A stretch of DNA of 11,060 nucleotides from an uncultured Mailhella sp. (GTDB lineage: Bacteria; Desulfobacterota; Desulfovibrionia; Desulfovibrionales; Desulfovibrionaceae): positions 1 to 11,060 of the forward strand of contig NZ_CAJJIC010000080.1 of NCBI RefSeq assembly GCF_905187505.1, in the 5' to 3' direction. The notes beneath the pieces were generated by a model. That model did no database searches. It saw only the letters and a program-made list of their open reading frames with translations, and was not told the DNA's origin. Below are positions 1 through 5,786 of the stretch, piece by piece. Every line of letters starts with the position of its first letter. The first letter of the stretch is position 1. The position numbers and the translations under genes were made by a program.

Positions 1-57
1 TAGTGCCCGTCAAGTTTTTCCCTGTCAAAACACATATCTTTCGGAGGGGATGCGTCA

Positions 58-303
58 ATGATAATCAGCAACCTCGGAATCATCATGAAACACAGGAATC
101 TGACCTATGAAGACCTGCAACACCTCTCGCAGGTCGCTCCCGACACCATTGCCAGAGCAAAGGATGGAAGAATAGCCACCTGCAAGCTGGCCACCCTGGA
201 CAAGCTGGCCACCGCACTCGACGTCGACATCTGTCAGCTCTTCAGCCATGTTCGGGAAGAAGATTCTCCCGGGCAGACACTGCGAGGAGAAGCAAGGCCA
301 TGA
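58..303 (+). CDS. Small Cro/C1-type helix-turn-helix protein
   Basis: An 81-residue protein that is almost entirely one helix-turn-helix DNA-binding domain (residues about 1-65) of the small Cro/C1 type. Family-like signs are an N-terminal helix before LTYEDL, a helix-turn-helix around residues 16-36 (LQHLSQVAPDTIARAKDG), and the closing segment LATLDKLATALDVDICQLF, typical of these short repressors. The tail after residue 66 is charged and probably disordered. The ATG at 58 follows a GGAGGGG Shine-Dalgarno sequence at 43-49 with good spacing. No sensor or enzymatic domain is present, so it is probably a dimeric transcription factor whose target is unknown. It converges on the porin gene, so the two do not form an operon. 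The fold assignment is confident. A role in regulating the porin, or as an antitoxin, would be speculation. Confidence 0.8.
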   Translation: MIISNLGIIMKHRNLTYEDLQHLSQVAPDTIARAKDGRIATCKLATLDKLATALDVDICQLFSHVREEDSPGQTLRGEARP

Positions 304-316
304 ACTGCGGATATAT

Positions 317-354
317 CAAAAAAAATGCGGGAGAGAACTTGCGTCCTCTCCCGC
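317..354 (-). terminator. Rho-independent terminator of the porin gene
   Basis: A perfect 9-bp inverted repeat, GCGGGAGAG (327-335) and CTCTCCCGC (346-354), has an A-run at about 318-325 on the + strand. Read on the minus strand this is a stem-loop followed by a run of T, about 40 nt past the porin stop codon. The + strand has no T-run after the stem, so it should not terminate the helix-turn-helix gene efficiently. Confidence 0.85.
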
Positions 355-374
355 GTAAGCCGGATCTCATCCAG

Positions 375-391
375 CGCGGGCTAGGCCCGCG
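375..391 (-). other. Short GC hairpin just after the porin stop codon
   Basis: CGCGGGC (375-381), the 3-nt loop TAG and GCCCGCG (385-391) form a perfect 7-bp stem. It lies between the porin stop at 397 and the true terminator at 317-354. It has no T-run of its own. It may protect the 3' end of an abundant porin mRNA, but that is inference. Confidence 0.45.
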
Positions 392-396
392 TCGAA

Positions 397-1728
397 TTAG
401 AACTTGTAGGCGAAGTTAAGAGCGGTGCTCCAGCCGTCCTTGTCGATGTTCTTCATGCCATGGTCACCCTTGTCGTAGTCGGTGATCATGTAGGAGAGTT
501 CGAGAACAGCGGTGAGGTTCTTGTAGATGTCGTAGCTGTTGACCAGGTTGAATTCAACAACGCTGTCGCTGGTGGTCATGTATTCCCAGGGATTTTCGCC
601 GCGGGCCAGCTTGTCGTCGTTGGTGCCCTGCCAGTAGGTGACGGTGAAGGCGTGGGTCAGATCTTCAATGAAGGACACGTCTTCGATACCGGCCTGAACG
701 CCCCAGGTGCCGGCGATGTTGTGGCGGGTGGTGGTGTCGAACAGACCATATTCACCGGCGCAGTAGCCGACGGTGGGATGGAAACGGCCGCCGACAGTGG
801 GGATCCAGCCCTGACCAGCGTACTTGGCGTCGCTGTCGTCACCGGAGCCGTACCAGCCGCCCAGGATGGGAGTGCCGTAAGCGGTCTTGTAGGAAGCCTT
901 GGCCTGGATGTACCAGCCGTCACGATCGTTGGGAGCGCCGACGCCTTCGTAGTTCATGGTGCCGTAAGCGCCGGAGAGCTTCAGGGCGAAGGGATCGAAG
1001 TAGGTCATGGTGGCGGTGGCGCCGAACCAGTAGGCGTTGCCGTCAGCAATGTTCAGGGTGCCGTCGGTGGAGCCCTGCATGGTGTTGCCCTTGTCGATGG
1101 CGCCGTACATCATGTAAGGAGTGACGGAGAAGCCGTCAAACTTGAGGGCAGCGGCCACGGAGAACAGATCGGACTTCTTGGAGGTGTCGGTGTCGTTGGC
1201 AATCTCACCGAAAGGACCGTCGCCGGAGAGATAGCCGGCGCGCACCCAGAAGGCGGTCAGGTCAAGCCAATCGGTCACAGGAGAGGAAACCACGATGCCG
1301 TCACGGCTGTTCAGGCCAGGGTGCATGATGGCGTTCTTGCCGAAGGCGTCCTGAGGAAGACCGACGAGCTGCTTACCCATACGAACCTTGACGGTGGTCT
1401 GGGGAATCATCCAGTCGATGTAGGCCTGACGAACGCCAAGCTTGGTGTTGGCGCTGTTCGTGGTGCCCCAGTCGTAATCGGTGGTGTCGGTGCCGCTGAT
1501 GCCGGCCTGCAGCTGCAGGTAGCCGGACAGGTTTTCATTGGCGGTGAAGGTCATGCCGAGACGCAGACGCTGACCGGCTTCGTCGAAGTTGTCGCCGGTG
1601 CCGACGCGTTCGCCGAGGATGTAGCTGAACATGTATTCACCGTCCATCTTCACGTCAACGGCGGAAGCAGGAGCCGACGCGGCGCAGATCATGCCGGCAG
1701 CCAGAAGAAGCGTAGTAAGCTTTTTCAT
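397..1728 (-). CDS. Outer-membrane porin with signal peptide
   Basis: A 443-residue outer-membrane beta-barrel protein resembling the abundant homotrimeric porins of Desulfovibrionaceae, which let small solutes cross the outer membrane. It begins with a classic signal peptide (MKKLTTLLLAAGMICA...), with probable cleavage after ASA at residue 23. The mature part is rich in Gly, Tyr, Trp, Asp and Thr, with alternating hydrophobic patterns typical of beta-strands. It ends in AYKF, the C-terminal aromatic signal recognised by the BAM assembly machinery. The start chosen is the ATG at 1726-1728, preceded by AAAGGA (1738-1743) at 9-nt spacing. Longer in-frame starts would place untypical sequence before the signal peptide. 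A terminator follows at 317-354. Substrate preference cannot be read from the sequence. The porin call is secure; the precise family name is from memory of related proteins. Confidence 0.9.
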   Translation of the reverse strand: MKKLTTLLLAAGMICAASAPASAVDVKMDGEYMFSYILGERVGTGDNFDEAGQRLRLGMTFTANENLSGYLQLQAGISGTDTTDYDWGTTNSANTKLGVRQAYIDWMIPQTTVKVRMGKQLVGLPQDAFGKNAIMHPGLNSRDGIVVSSPVTDWLDLTAFWVRAGYLSGDGPFGEIANDTDTSKKSDLFSVAAALKFDGFSVTPYMMYGAIDKGNTMQGSTDGTLNIADGNAYWFGATATMTYFDPFALKLSGAYGTMNYEGVGAPNDRDGWYIQAKASYKTAYGTPILGGWYGSGDDSDAKYAGQGWIPTVGGRFHPTVGYCAGEYGLFDTTTRHNIAGTWGVQAGIEDVSFIEDLTHAFTVTYWQGTNDDKLARGENPWEYMTTSDSVVEFNLVNSYDIYKNLTAVLELSYMITDYDKGDHGMKNIDKDGWSTALNFAYKF

Positions 1729-1768
1729 TGTAGTCATTCCTTTGAAAAAAAAGTGGTTGATGAAACCT

Positions 1769-1796
1769 ATGGAAAATCCCTCTTTTTCCATGGAAA
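1769..1796 (-). promoter_or_regulatory. Hairpin and 12-bp palindrome in the porin 5' leader
   Basis: ATGGAAAA (1769-1776) and TTTTCCAT (1784-1791) form a perfect 8-bp inverted repeat with a 7-nt loop. TTTCCATGGAAA (1785-1796) is a perfect 12-bp palindrome sharing the right arm, so the two pairings exclude each other. The loop on the mRNA strand reads AGAGGGA, and the structure lies about 40-70 nt upstream of the porin start. It could be an operator or an RNA structure affecting translation. No known family was recognised. Confidence 0.35.
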
Positions 1797-1802
1797 GACC
1801 CT

Positions 1803-2143
1803 GCAACAACATTTGATAAAAAAATGATAAAAAAATAAAAATAATATTATAAAAAAGATGAATAATGTATTATTATCATTAGAATAAAAAAAATTTTACA
1901 CATTATTTTTTCTGCCTCAAAACGCTTCCCCAGCCCCTCATCTCACGCTGAAAAAAAACATGAAAAATATAAAATAATCTATGATATCAATATATTAAAA
2001 TATCACCTTTCCTATTGACAGCCCTCTGCTTTCCCTTCGAAACGCCGCTGCGCCCCTTTCGGTCGACAACGTCTGGACGGACGGCTTCTGCCGGTCTCCC
2101 GGGACAATAACATCGGATAACTATTTATTTTTATAATAAAAGA
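1803..2143. other. AT-rich intergenic spacer upstream of the porin
   Basis: No convincing gene lies here. Positions 1810-2010 are strikingly AT-rich, with long A and T runs, in a window whose genes are GC-rich. A perfect TATAAT on the minus strand (1846-1851) is a possible porin -10 box, but no matching -35 box is seen at the right distance, and TATAAT is expected by chance in such DNA. Small symmetric elements occur, such as TGATATCA (1982-1989) and TCCCGGGA (about 2097-2104). A promoter or upstream-activating region for the highly expressed porin, perhaps bent DNA, is the most likely role. Confidence 0.5.
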
Positions 2144-2290
2144 TCATTTCTTTCCCTTGGCGGCCGCCGGCGGCTGCACCGGAATCGGCCGATGAAAGAT
2201 ACAGGAAGAGCCGCATGACAAAATTTTTAACAGGTCCTGCATCCTTCTGGCTCCATTCTCAACTTTCCTTACCGCTCTCCGACAAGTCAT
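2144..2290 (-). CDS. Candidate 48-aa small protein with clustered cysteines
   Basis: An open frame of 48 codons starts at the ATG at 2288-2290, which is preceded by a very good Shine-Dalgarno sequence (GGAGGG, 5 nt spacing). The N-terminal half is basic (TCRRAVRKVENGARR). The middle, MQDLLKILSCGSSCIFHRP, carries a C-x3-C pair followed by His, and the tail PVQPPAAAKGKK is Pro/Ala/Lys-rich. There is no signal peptide or clear membrane segment. The gene sits just past the terminator of the TOBE gene and upstream of the porin's AT-rich region, on the same strand. I do not recognise a family. An internal ATG (RRMQDLL) could give a 32-residue form. The support is the ribosome binding site plus the unusual Cys cluster, so it may be a chance frame. 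Confidence 0.35.
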   Translation of the reverse strand: MTCRRAVRKVENGARRMQDLLKILSCGSSCIFHRPIPVQPPAAAKGKK

Positions 2291-2319
2291 GCTCTCCCTC
2301 CGCCGTGCCGTCTCATTCC

Positions 2320-2365
2320 TTAAATAAAGAAGCCCGGAGCTCGATGCTGTGACGAGACTCCGGGC
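2320..2365 (-). terminator. Terminator downstream of the TOBE gene
   Basis: GCCCGGAG (2332-2339) and CTCCGGGC (2358-2365) pair perfectly. The stem continues through CTCG (2340-2343) and CGAG (2353-2356) across a single-base bulge. On the minus strand the stem is followed by TTCTTTATTT, an adequate T-rich tract. It lies about 50 nt past the TOBE stop codon. Confidence 0.75.
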
Positions 2366-2380
2366 AGAAAAAATCCGTCG

Positions 2381-2403
2381 GGGAACGACCGTCCGCCGTT
2401 CCC
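2381..2403 (-). other. Second stem-loop after the TOBE stop codon
   Basis: GGGAACG (2381-2387) and CGTTCCC (2397-2403) form a 7-bp stem with a 9-nt loop, immediately after the TOBE stop. On the minus strand a six-T run (2368-2373) follows 7 nt later, so it could act as a first, weaker terminator in tandem with the one at 2320-2365. Confidence 0.5.
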
Positions 2404-2414
2404 TCATGAAGGGA

Positions 2415-2843
2415 CTACGCCTTTGCGGCAAGAATGACGTGAGGCGCCTTGATGGCGGCCTGCACGCTCACGCCTTCCGCAATGCCGGCGTCTTCGAGGC
2501 TGTCCACCGTGCACACGGAAGTAAGATGATCGCCGTTGGAAAGCTCCACGGACACGCTGGCCATGATCTGACCCTTCTTGATGGCCTTCACCGTGCCGGG
2601 CAGCATGTTGCGGGAAGAAAGAACATAACCATCGATGTCGCGGGCCAGCAGGACGTTAATGCCCTTCACCATGGCCAGGACCTCACGACCGGGGCAGAGG
2701 CCGAGGGTCTCGGTGCTCTTGCAGGTGACGATGGCGGAAACCTTCAGTCCGCCTTTGAGATCGATGTCGACCTCATCATTGACCACGCCGCGCTTCACGG
2801 ACGTAACGACGCCTTCCAGAATATTTCTCGTGGTAACCTTCAT
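2415..2843 (-). CDS. Tandem TOBE-domain molybdate/tungstate-binding protein
   Basis: A 142-residue cytoplasmic protein made of two consecutive TOBE (Mop) domains, residues about 3-67 and 76-138. Domain 1 shows the classic molbindin pattern: SxRN (here TTRN), G-x-V-x-SVKRG-x-VNDEV, SAIVT, LGLCPG and VKGINV. Domain 2 repeats it in more diverged form (SSRNMLPGTVKAIKKG...VSVELSNG...IKAPHV). Mop-type proteins bind molybdate or tungstate oxyanions and act as stores or sensors for molybdenum-enzyme biosynthesis. The start ATG (2841-2843) has GGAGGG at 2851-2856. The gene has its own promoter and terminator, so it appears monocistronic. No DNA-binding domain (as in ModE) or ATPase (as in ModC) is attached, so it is a stand-alone binding protein. 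The family is confident; the exact ligand is inferred. Confidence 0.9.
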   Translation of the reverse strand: MKVTTRNILEGVVTSVKRGVVNDEVDIDLKGGLKVSAIVTCKSTETLGLCPGREVLAMVKGINVLLARDIDGYVLSSRNMLPGTVKAIKKGQIMASVSVELSNGDHLTSVCTVDSLEDAGIAEGVSVQAAIKAPHVILAAKA

Positions 2844-2872
2844 AGGTCATCCCTCCATCAAAAGTTACGAAC

Positions 2873-2900
2873 TACATAATCACACGGCCGAGCTTGTCAA
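2873..2900 (-). promoter_or_regulatory. Candidate sigma-70 promoter of the TOBE gene
   Basis: On the minus strand a perfect -35 box TTGACA (2895-2900) is followed after 16 nt by TATGTA (2873-2878), a weak -10 box. It lies about 30 nt upstream of the TOBE start codon, in a spacer without genes. The -10 match is only partial. Confidence 0.5.
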
Positions 2901-3023
2901 TGGAGAGGAAAAGGTCCGTGCGGCAACTGTTCCAGAAACGCAGGCCTGATGTCTGTCCGACGACGTTTTCCCATTCTCTCTTCTTCCGAAGGAATGGCCG
3001 CCACTCGCCACGCTCATGTGGGC

Positions 3024-3049
3024 ATCGGCAGGAGGCACATCATGCCGAT
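3024..3049 (-). other. Inverted repeat downstream of the 404-aa gene
   Basis: ATCGGCA (3024-3030) and TGCCGAT (3043-3049) are a perfect 7-bp inverted repeat starting about 20 nt past the stop of the unknown gene at 3068. No T-run follows on the minus strand, so it is not a standard Rho-independent terminator. It may simply be a 3' structure. Confidence 0.4.
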
Positions 3050-3067
3050 ATGAAAAGACAAGGCAGC

Positions 3068-4282
3068 TCACGGCCCCAGGACTTCAATCACGCTGTCTTC
3101 GGGCAGAGCACGCAAAAGACCTTCCATTCTTGTGGAGAATCGTTCAAAAAAACTGATGGTCCGGGCGCGTTCCCTGTCGGGCTCCCTTTCCGACAAATCG
3201 CCTCGGGGCAGCCATGACGGAAGCCACGGCCCCTTTTCCAGCATGGCCATATGCTGCCTGAAAAACGGACTGTCACCATATTCCCGGAGCGTGACGACCT
3301 CGTTCTTCATGTCTCTCAACATGGCCTGCACGGTTTTTCTGCCGTAGCGGTTGCTGCCGTACCAGTCAAAGCCCTGCTTCTCATAGTCAGGGTCACGCGC
3401 ATTGAGCGACGGATCATACCATTTTTGAAAAAACGGGTACATATAGCAGTCCAGCACTTCCTCATCCATGGAAAACGAAACGGCGTCGGAAATTCTGCCG
3501 CAGATTCTCTGCCCCGACTCTATGCCGCACACCAGAAAGGATGACGCATCCCCGCAAACGCCGTGGCACAAAAAAGGCTGATGCACAGGTCGAGCCACAG
3601 CCCTGAACCTCAGATACGGCATCAGAAACTCTTTCATAGCCCCGGAAAGGGAAAGCCTGTACCCTCCAGACGTCGTGCTGACCATAAGTTCCGTCAAGTC
3701 GGAAAAACGGAAAACATACTGATACTCGATATCGTCATGAATTTGCGAGTCCGGCTCATTCCCTGACAGCCGATAGCTGGTGATGGTCTCCTTCTTCTCT
3801 GCAATGAAAAAATCCTGAAGCTTCCTTCCTTTCACATGCTGACCGAAAAGCCGGTCGGCATCGAAATTCGGCGTATTCAGTCCTTCCATGCACTGCCTGG
3901 GAACGGCATTGACGCTGATCCTCGCATTCAGATCACTGCCGGGATGAAACTCCAGTGACGTTCCGTCTTCAAAGTCGAGCACGAAGGGCTCGCACAGTCG
4001 GACCGCCCGAGGAGTCACAAGATTTCGACGAACCTCCCGCAGCCCTGCCTCTCTGAGTGCTGCTCCGGATCTGACGGCATGTTCATGCTCATAGCTCTCC
4101 AGAGCGGAACAGGTCATGTTGAATGCCGCGCCGATGACTCTGACCCCCGTCAGACGCTTCCCCGTGCCGGCCAGCTTTCTGACGGCCCTCAAAATCTCTT
4201 CCGCCCCTCTGTACTCGGGGGCGGACCATTCGTACCAGTCGAACCGATCACAAAACGCATTGTTGCCGAACTGCAGTTTCAT
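3068..4282 (-). CDS. Uncharacterised 404-aa protein
   Basis: I do not recognise this protein. It is 404 residues, with no signal peptide or transmembrane segment, so probably cytoplasmic. It is rich in aromatic residues, Arg and Cys (Cys at about 11, 58, 97, 131, 239, 243, 252, 261 and 279). FDWY occurs near both ends (residues 14-17 and 305-308). There is a cluster CHGVCGD around 239-245 and an aromatic segment CYMYPFFQKWYDPS at 279-292. The start is the ATG at 4280-4282, preceded by GGAGGG (4289-4294) at 6-nt spacing. The reading frame continues upstream through the tRNA gene, so longer starts are not credible. It lies downstream of the tRNA-Ser terminator with its own candidate promoter and seems monocistronic. 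The intact frame and good ribosome binding site support a real gene. No function can be assigned. Confidence 0.8.
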   Translation of the reverse strand: MKLQFGNNAFCDRFDWYEWSAPEYRGAEEILRAVRKLAGTGKRLTGVRVIGAAFNMTCSALESYEHEHAVRSGAALREAGLREVRRNLVTPRAVRLCEPFVLDFEDGTSLEFHPGSDLNARISVNAVPRQCMEGLNTPNFDADRLFGQHVKGRKLQDFFIAEKKETITSYRLSGNEPDSQIHDDIEYQYVFRFSDLTELMVSTTSGGYRLSLSGAMKEFLMPYLRFRAVARPVHQPFLCHGVCGDASSFLVCGIESGQRICGRISDAVSFSMDEEVLDCYMYPFFQKWYDPSLNARDPDYEKQGFDWYGSNRYGRKTVQAMLRDMKNEVVTLREYGDSPFFRQHMAMLEKGPWLPSWLPRGDLSEREPDRERARTISFFERFSTRMEGLLRALPEDSVIEVLGP

Positions 4283-4384
4283 CGTCTTCCCTCCACGGGA
4301 CGGCATGCCTTTCCTGATGTCATGCAATCCGCCCCTGCCCGTTCTGAGCAGAAACGGCCGGCCCAGACAAAGGCAGCGGCTTAC

Positions 4385-4393
4385 AGCATACCA
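4385..4393 (-). promoter_or_regulatory. Possible extended -10 promoter of the 404-aa gene
   Basis: On the minus strand TGG-TATGCT (4385-4393) fits an extended -10 element. It lies just after the tRNA terminator and about 100 nt before the start codon. The -35 region is T-rich (terminator tail) without a clear consensus. Confidence 0.35.
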
Positions 4394-4403
4394 TATCTCC
4401 TGA

Positions 4404-4449
4404 TAAAACAAAAAGGGCTCTGATTGCCTCAAGCGACAATCAAAGCCCT
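4404..4449 (-). terminator. Rho-independent terminator of tRNA-Ser
   Basis: The arms at 4414-4426 and 4437-4449 form a 13-bp stem with one mismatch (AGGGCT paired with AGCCCT, then TGATTG with CAATCA) around a 10-nt loop. On the minus strand it is followed by TTTTTGTTTTA. It ends transcription about 16 nt after the tRNA 3' end. Confidence 0.9.
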
Positions 4450-4464
4450 GGAAATATAACCGTA

Positions 4465-4558
4465 TGGCGGAAAGGGTGGGATTCGAACCCACGTACCGGC
4501 TCATCACCGATAACTCGATTTCGAGTCGAGCGCGTTACGGCCTCTTCGCTACCTTTCC
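4465..4558 (-). tRNA. tRNA-Ser (anticodon CGA)
   Basis: Read on the minus strand, the acceptor arms GGAAAGG (5' end, 4552-4558) and CCTTTCC (4469-4475) pair fully. They are followed by discriminator G and an encoded CCA (4465-4467). The T arm is GTGGG-TTCGAAT-CCCAC (4476-4492). The anticodon arm is CTCGA-CTCGAAA-TCGAG, giving anticodon CGA, which reads the serine codon UCG. A long variable arm with a CGG/CCG stem lies between the anticodon and T arms, as required for class II tRNA-Ser. All arms are intact. A promoter and a strong terminator flank it, so it is a single-gene unit. No integrase or duplicated 3' end suggests its use as an integration site here. Confidence 0.95.
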
Positions 4559-4568
4559 ACAAACGTGT

Positions 4569-4597
4569 GTTGTACACGAAGTGCCGCCAGCGGGCAA
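4569..4597 (-). promoter_or_regulatory. Promoter of tRNA-Ser
   Basis: On the minus strand TTGCCC (4592-4597), a 17-nt spacer and TACAAC (4569-4574) match the sigma-70 consensus at 4 of 6 positions each. The inferred transcription start lies only a few nt upstream of the mature tRNA 5' end, typical of tRNA promoters. Confidence 0.6.
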
Positions 4598-4728
4598 GCC
4601 TTTTTTCCTGCGCTGCAATGGCGACTTTCCGTCGACCTGCCTGCTCTCCACTTCCTTCACGGCTCCGGGCCGCCGCGGAACCTTTTATCCAAGACCGCAT
4701 GGCTGCCGCCTCCGGCAGATGTCCGAAA

Positions 4729-4749
4729 CAGGGAATGCCGTTTTCCCTG
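4729..4749. other. Stem-loop in the ribF/tRNA-Ser spacer
   Basis: CAGGGAA (4729-4735) and TTCCCTG (4743-4749) form a perfect 7-bp stem with a 7-nt loop, past the ribF terminator. No T-run follows on either strand and its role is unknown. The rest of the 4598-4728 spacer shows nothing I can call. Confidence 0.3.
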
Positions 4750-4760
4750 CACATCCGGCA

Positions 4761-4794
4761 AAAGAAAAGGCCCGTCGGTGAAAGACGGGCCTTT
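4761..4794 (-). terminator. Rho-independent terminator of the dsbA-like/ribF operon
   Basis: AAAGGCCCGTC (4766-4776) and GACGGGCCTTT (4784-4794) are a perfect 11-bp inverted repeat with a 7-nt loop. On the minus strand the stem runs into TTTTCTTT. It lies about 60 nt past the ribF stop. Confidence 0.9.
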
Positions 4795-4800
4795 GACATG

Positions 4801-4839
4801 ACGCTTTCGTCCTCCGGGCAGAGCCCGGGAAAATGCGTT
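4801..4839 (-). other. Imperfect hairpin between ribF stop and terminator
   Basis: CCGGGC (4814-4819) and GCCCGG (4823-4828) close a 3-nt loop. Outer arms ACGCTTT (4801-4807) and AATGCGT (4833-4839) pair with one mismatch. No T-run follows. It sits directly upstream of the true terminator, so the transcript may end in two consecutive hairpins. Confidence 0.35.
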
Positions 4840-4852
4840 TAGGCGTTCTGGC

Positions 4853-5782
4853 TCAGAGAGGAAGAGCGCGTCTCTCGTCCATGTCGGCATGAAGCTGGGC
4901 AATGAGCGCGTCCAGTCCGTCGAACCGGCGATCCTGCCGGAGTCTGGTCAGAAACCTGACTTCAAGTTCCCTTCCGTAGATGTCGCCGGAAAAGTCCATG
5001 ATGTGCGTTTCAAGCGTCAGCACGGAACCGTCGAAGGTGGGATTCTTGCAGAAGCTCGTCACGGACATGTGCCACTCGCCCGCGCCATCGCCGTCCAGGA
5101 GTCTTGCCGAAGTGGCATATACGGCGGGAGCCGTCATGGCCTGCGTATGCGGCACATCAAGATTGGCGGTGGGAATGCCCAGAAGAGGACCTCCCCGTCC
5201 AGCGCCGTGCACCACTTCGCCCTGCACGGAAAAAGGACGGCCGAGAAGCGCGTTGGCCTCGTCGAGCCTTCCCTCGGCAAGGGCCTTTCTGATGCGCGTG
5301 GAACTGACGGGTGCGCCGTCCATGATCACGGCCTGCACCTGCGTCACGTGCGGGATGCACGTTTTCAGCACATCCATGCCGGCCTGATCTCGCCCCATGC
5401 GGAAGTCATACCCTATGAAGAGTTCACTTGCCGCAAGGCCTTCCTCAAGCACGGAACGGCAGAACTCTCCCGCCCCCCTGGCTGCCAGCTCCTTCGTGAA
5501 GGGAAGCAGGAGCACGGCGTCCACGCCGAGAGCCTTCATGTATTCAAGACGCTGGGCCGTGGAACAGAGTTCCTTGGGCGCGCGGGATGAAAGCACGGAA
5601 ACGGGATGAGGGGCGAACGTGACGGCCACGGCAGGCACGTTTCTGGATCTGGCATTTTCCACGGTACGGCGCAAAAGCGCCTGATGGCCGAGATGCACGC
5701 CGTCGAAGTTTCCGACGGTGGCCGTGCAGGAAGCCCACGCGCCCTTTCTGCGGAGCGCTTCTGGTTGGGAATCTACGATCAT
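4853..5782 (-). CDS. ribF: Bifunctional riboflavin kinase / FAD synthetase
   Basis: RibF phosphorylates riboflavin to FMN and adenylylates FMN to FAD in the cytoplasm. The 309-residue length is normal for the family. The N-terminal nucleotidyltransferase domain (about 1-185) carries GNFDGVHLGHQ (24-34, with the HxGH nucleotide-binding motif), the FIGYDFRMG segment (122-130) and SSTRIR (160-165). The C-terminal kinase domain (about 186-305) has GIPTAN (202-207) and LETHIMDFSGDIYG (257-270), including the conserved Glu and the flavin-binding region. The stretch that usually reads NIGxxPT is TSFCKNPT here, an unusual variation. The ATG at 5780-5782 lies 4 nt after the stop of the DsbA-like gene without a clear Shine-Dalgarno, suggesting translational coupling. 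A longer frame to 5827 would overlap the upstream gene and adds no conserved sequence. Confidence 0.95.
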   Translation of the reverse strand: MIVDSQPEALRRKGAWASCTATVGNFDGVHLGHQALLRRTVENARSRNVPAVAVTFAPHPVSVLSSRAPKELCSTAQRLEYMKALGVDAVLLLPFTKELAARGAGEFCRSVLEEGLAASELFIGYDFRMGRDQAGMDVLKTCIPHVTQVQAVIMDGAPVSSTRIRKALAEGRLDEANALLGRPFSVQGEVVHGAGRGGPLLGIPTANLDVPHTQAMTAPAVYATSARLLDGDGAGEWHMSVTSFCKNPTFDGSVLTLETHIMDFSGDIYGRELEVRFLTRLRQDRRFDGLDALIAQLHADMDERRALPL

Positions 5783-5786
5783 GAGA

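Noticed and set aside
460..1827. 455-codon open frame on the + strand opposite the porin
   Set aside because: It is an antisense shadow of the porin gene, low in complexity (Val/Gly/Ala/His-rich), with no recognisable motifs. The minus-strand frame has a signal peptide and beta-barrel features.
1861..1907. Inverted repeat AATAATGT ... ACATTATT in the AT-rich spacer
   Set aside because: The 31-nt gap and purely AT-rich context make it likely to be chance. No regulator site of this form is known to me.
2078..2090. GACGGACGGCTT present here and again near 10579
   Set aside because: A single shared 12-mer is expected by chance in 11 kb of GC-rich sequence. The flanks differ and no other copies were seen.
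4283..4507. N-terminal extension of the 404-aa protein into the tRNA-Ser gene
   Set aside because: The extension would translate tRNA sequence and cross a Rho-independent terminator. The ATG at 4280-4282 has a good Shine-Dalgarno.
4465..4558. tRNA-Ser as an attachment site of an integrated element
   Set aside because: No integrase, no duplicated tRNA 3' end and no mobile genes are visible on either side. The flanking genes look chromosomal apart from one unknown protein.
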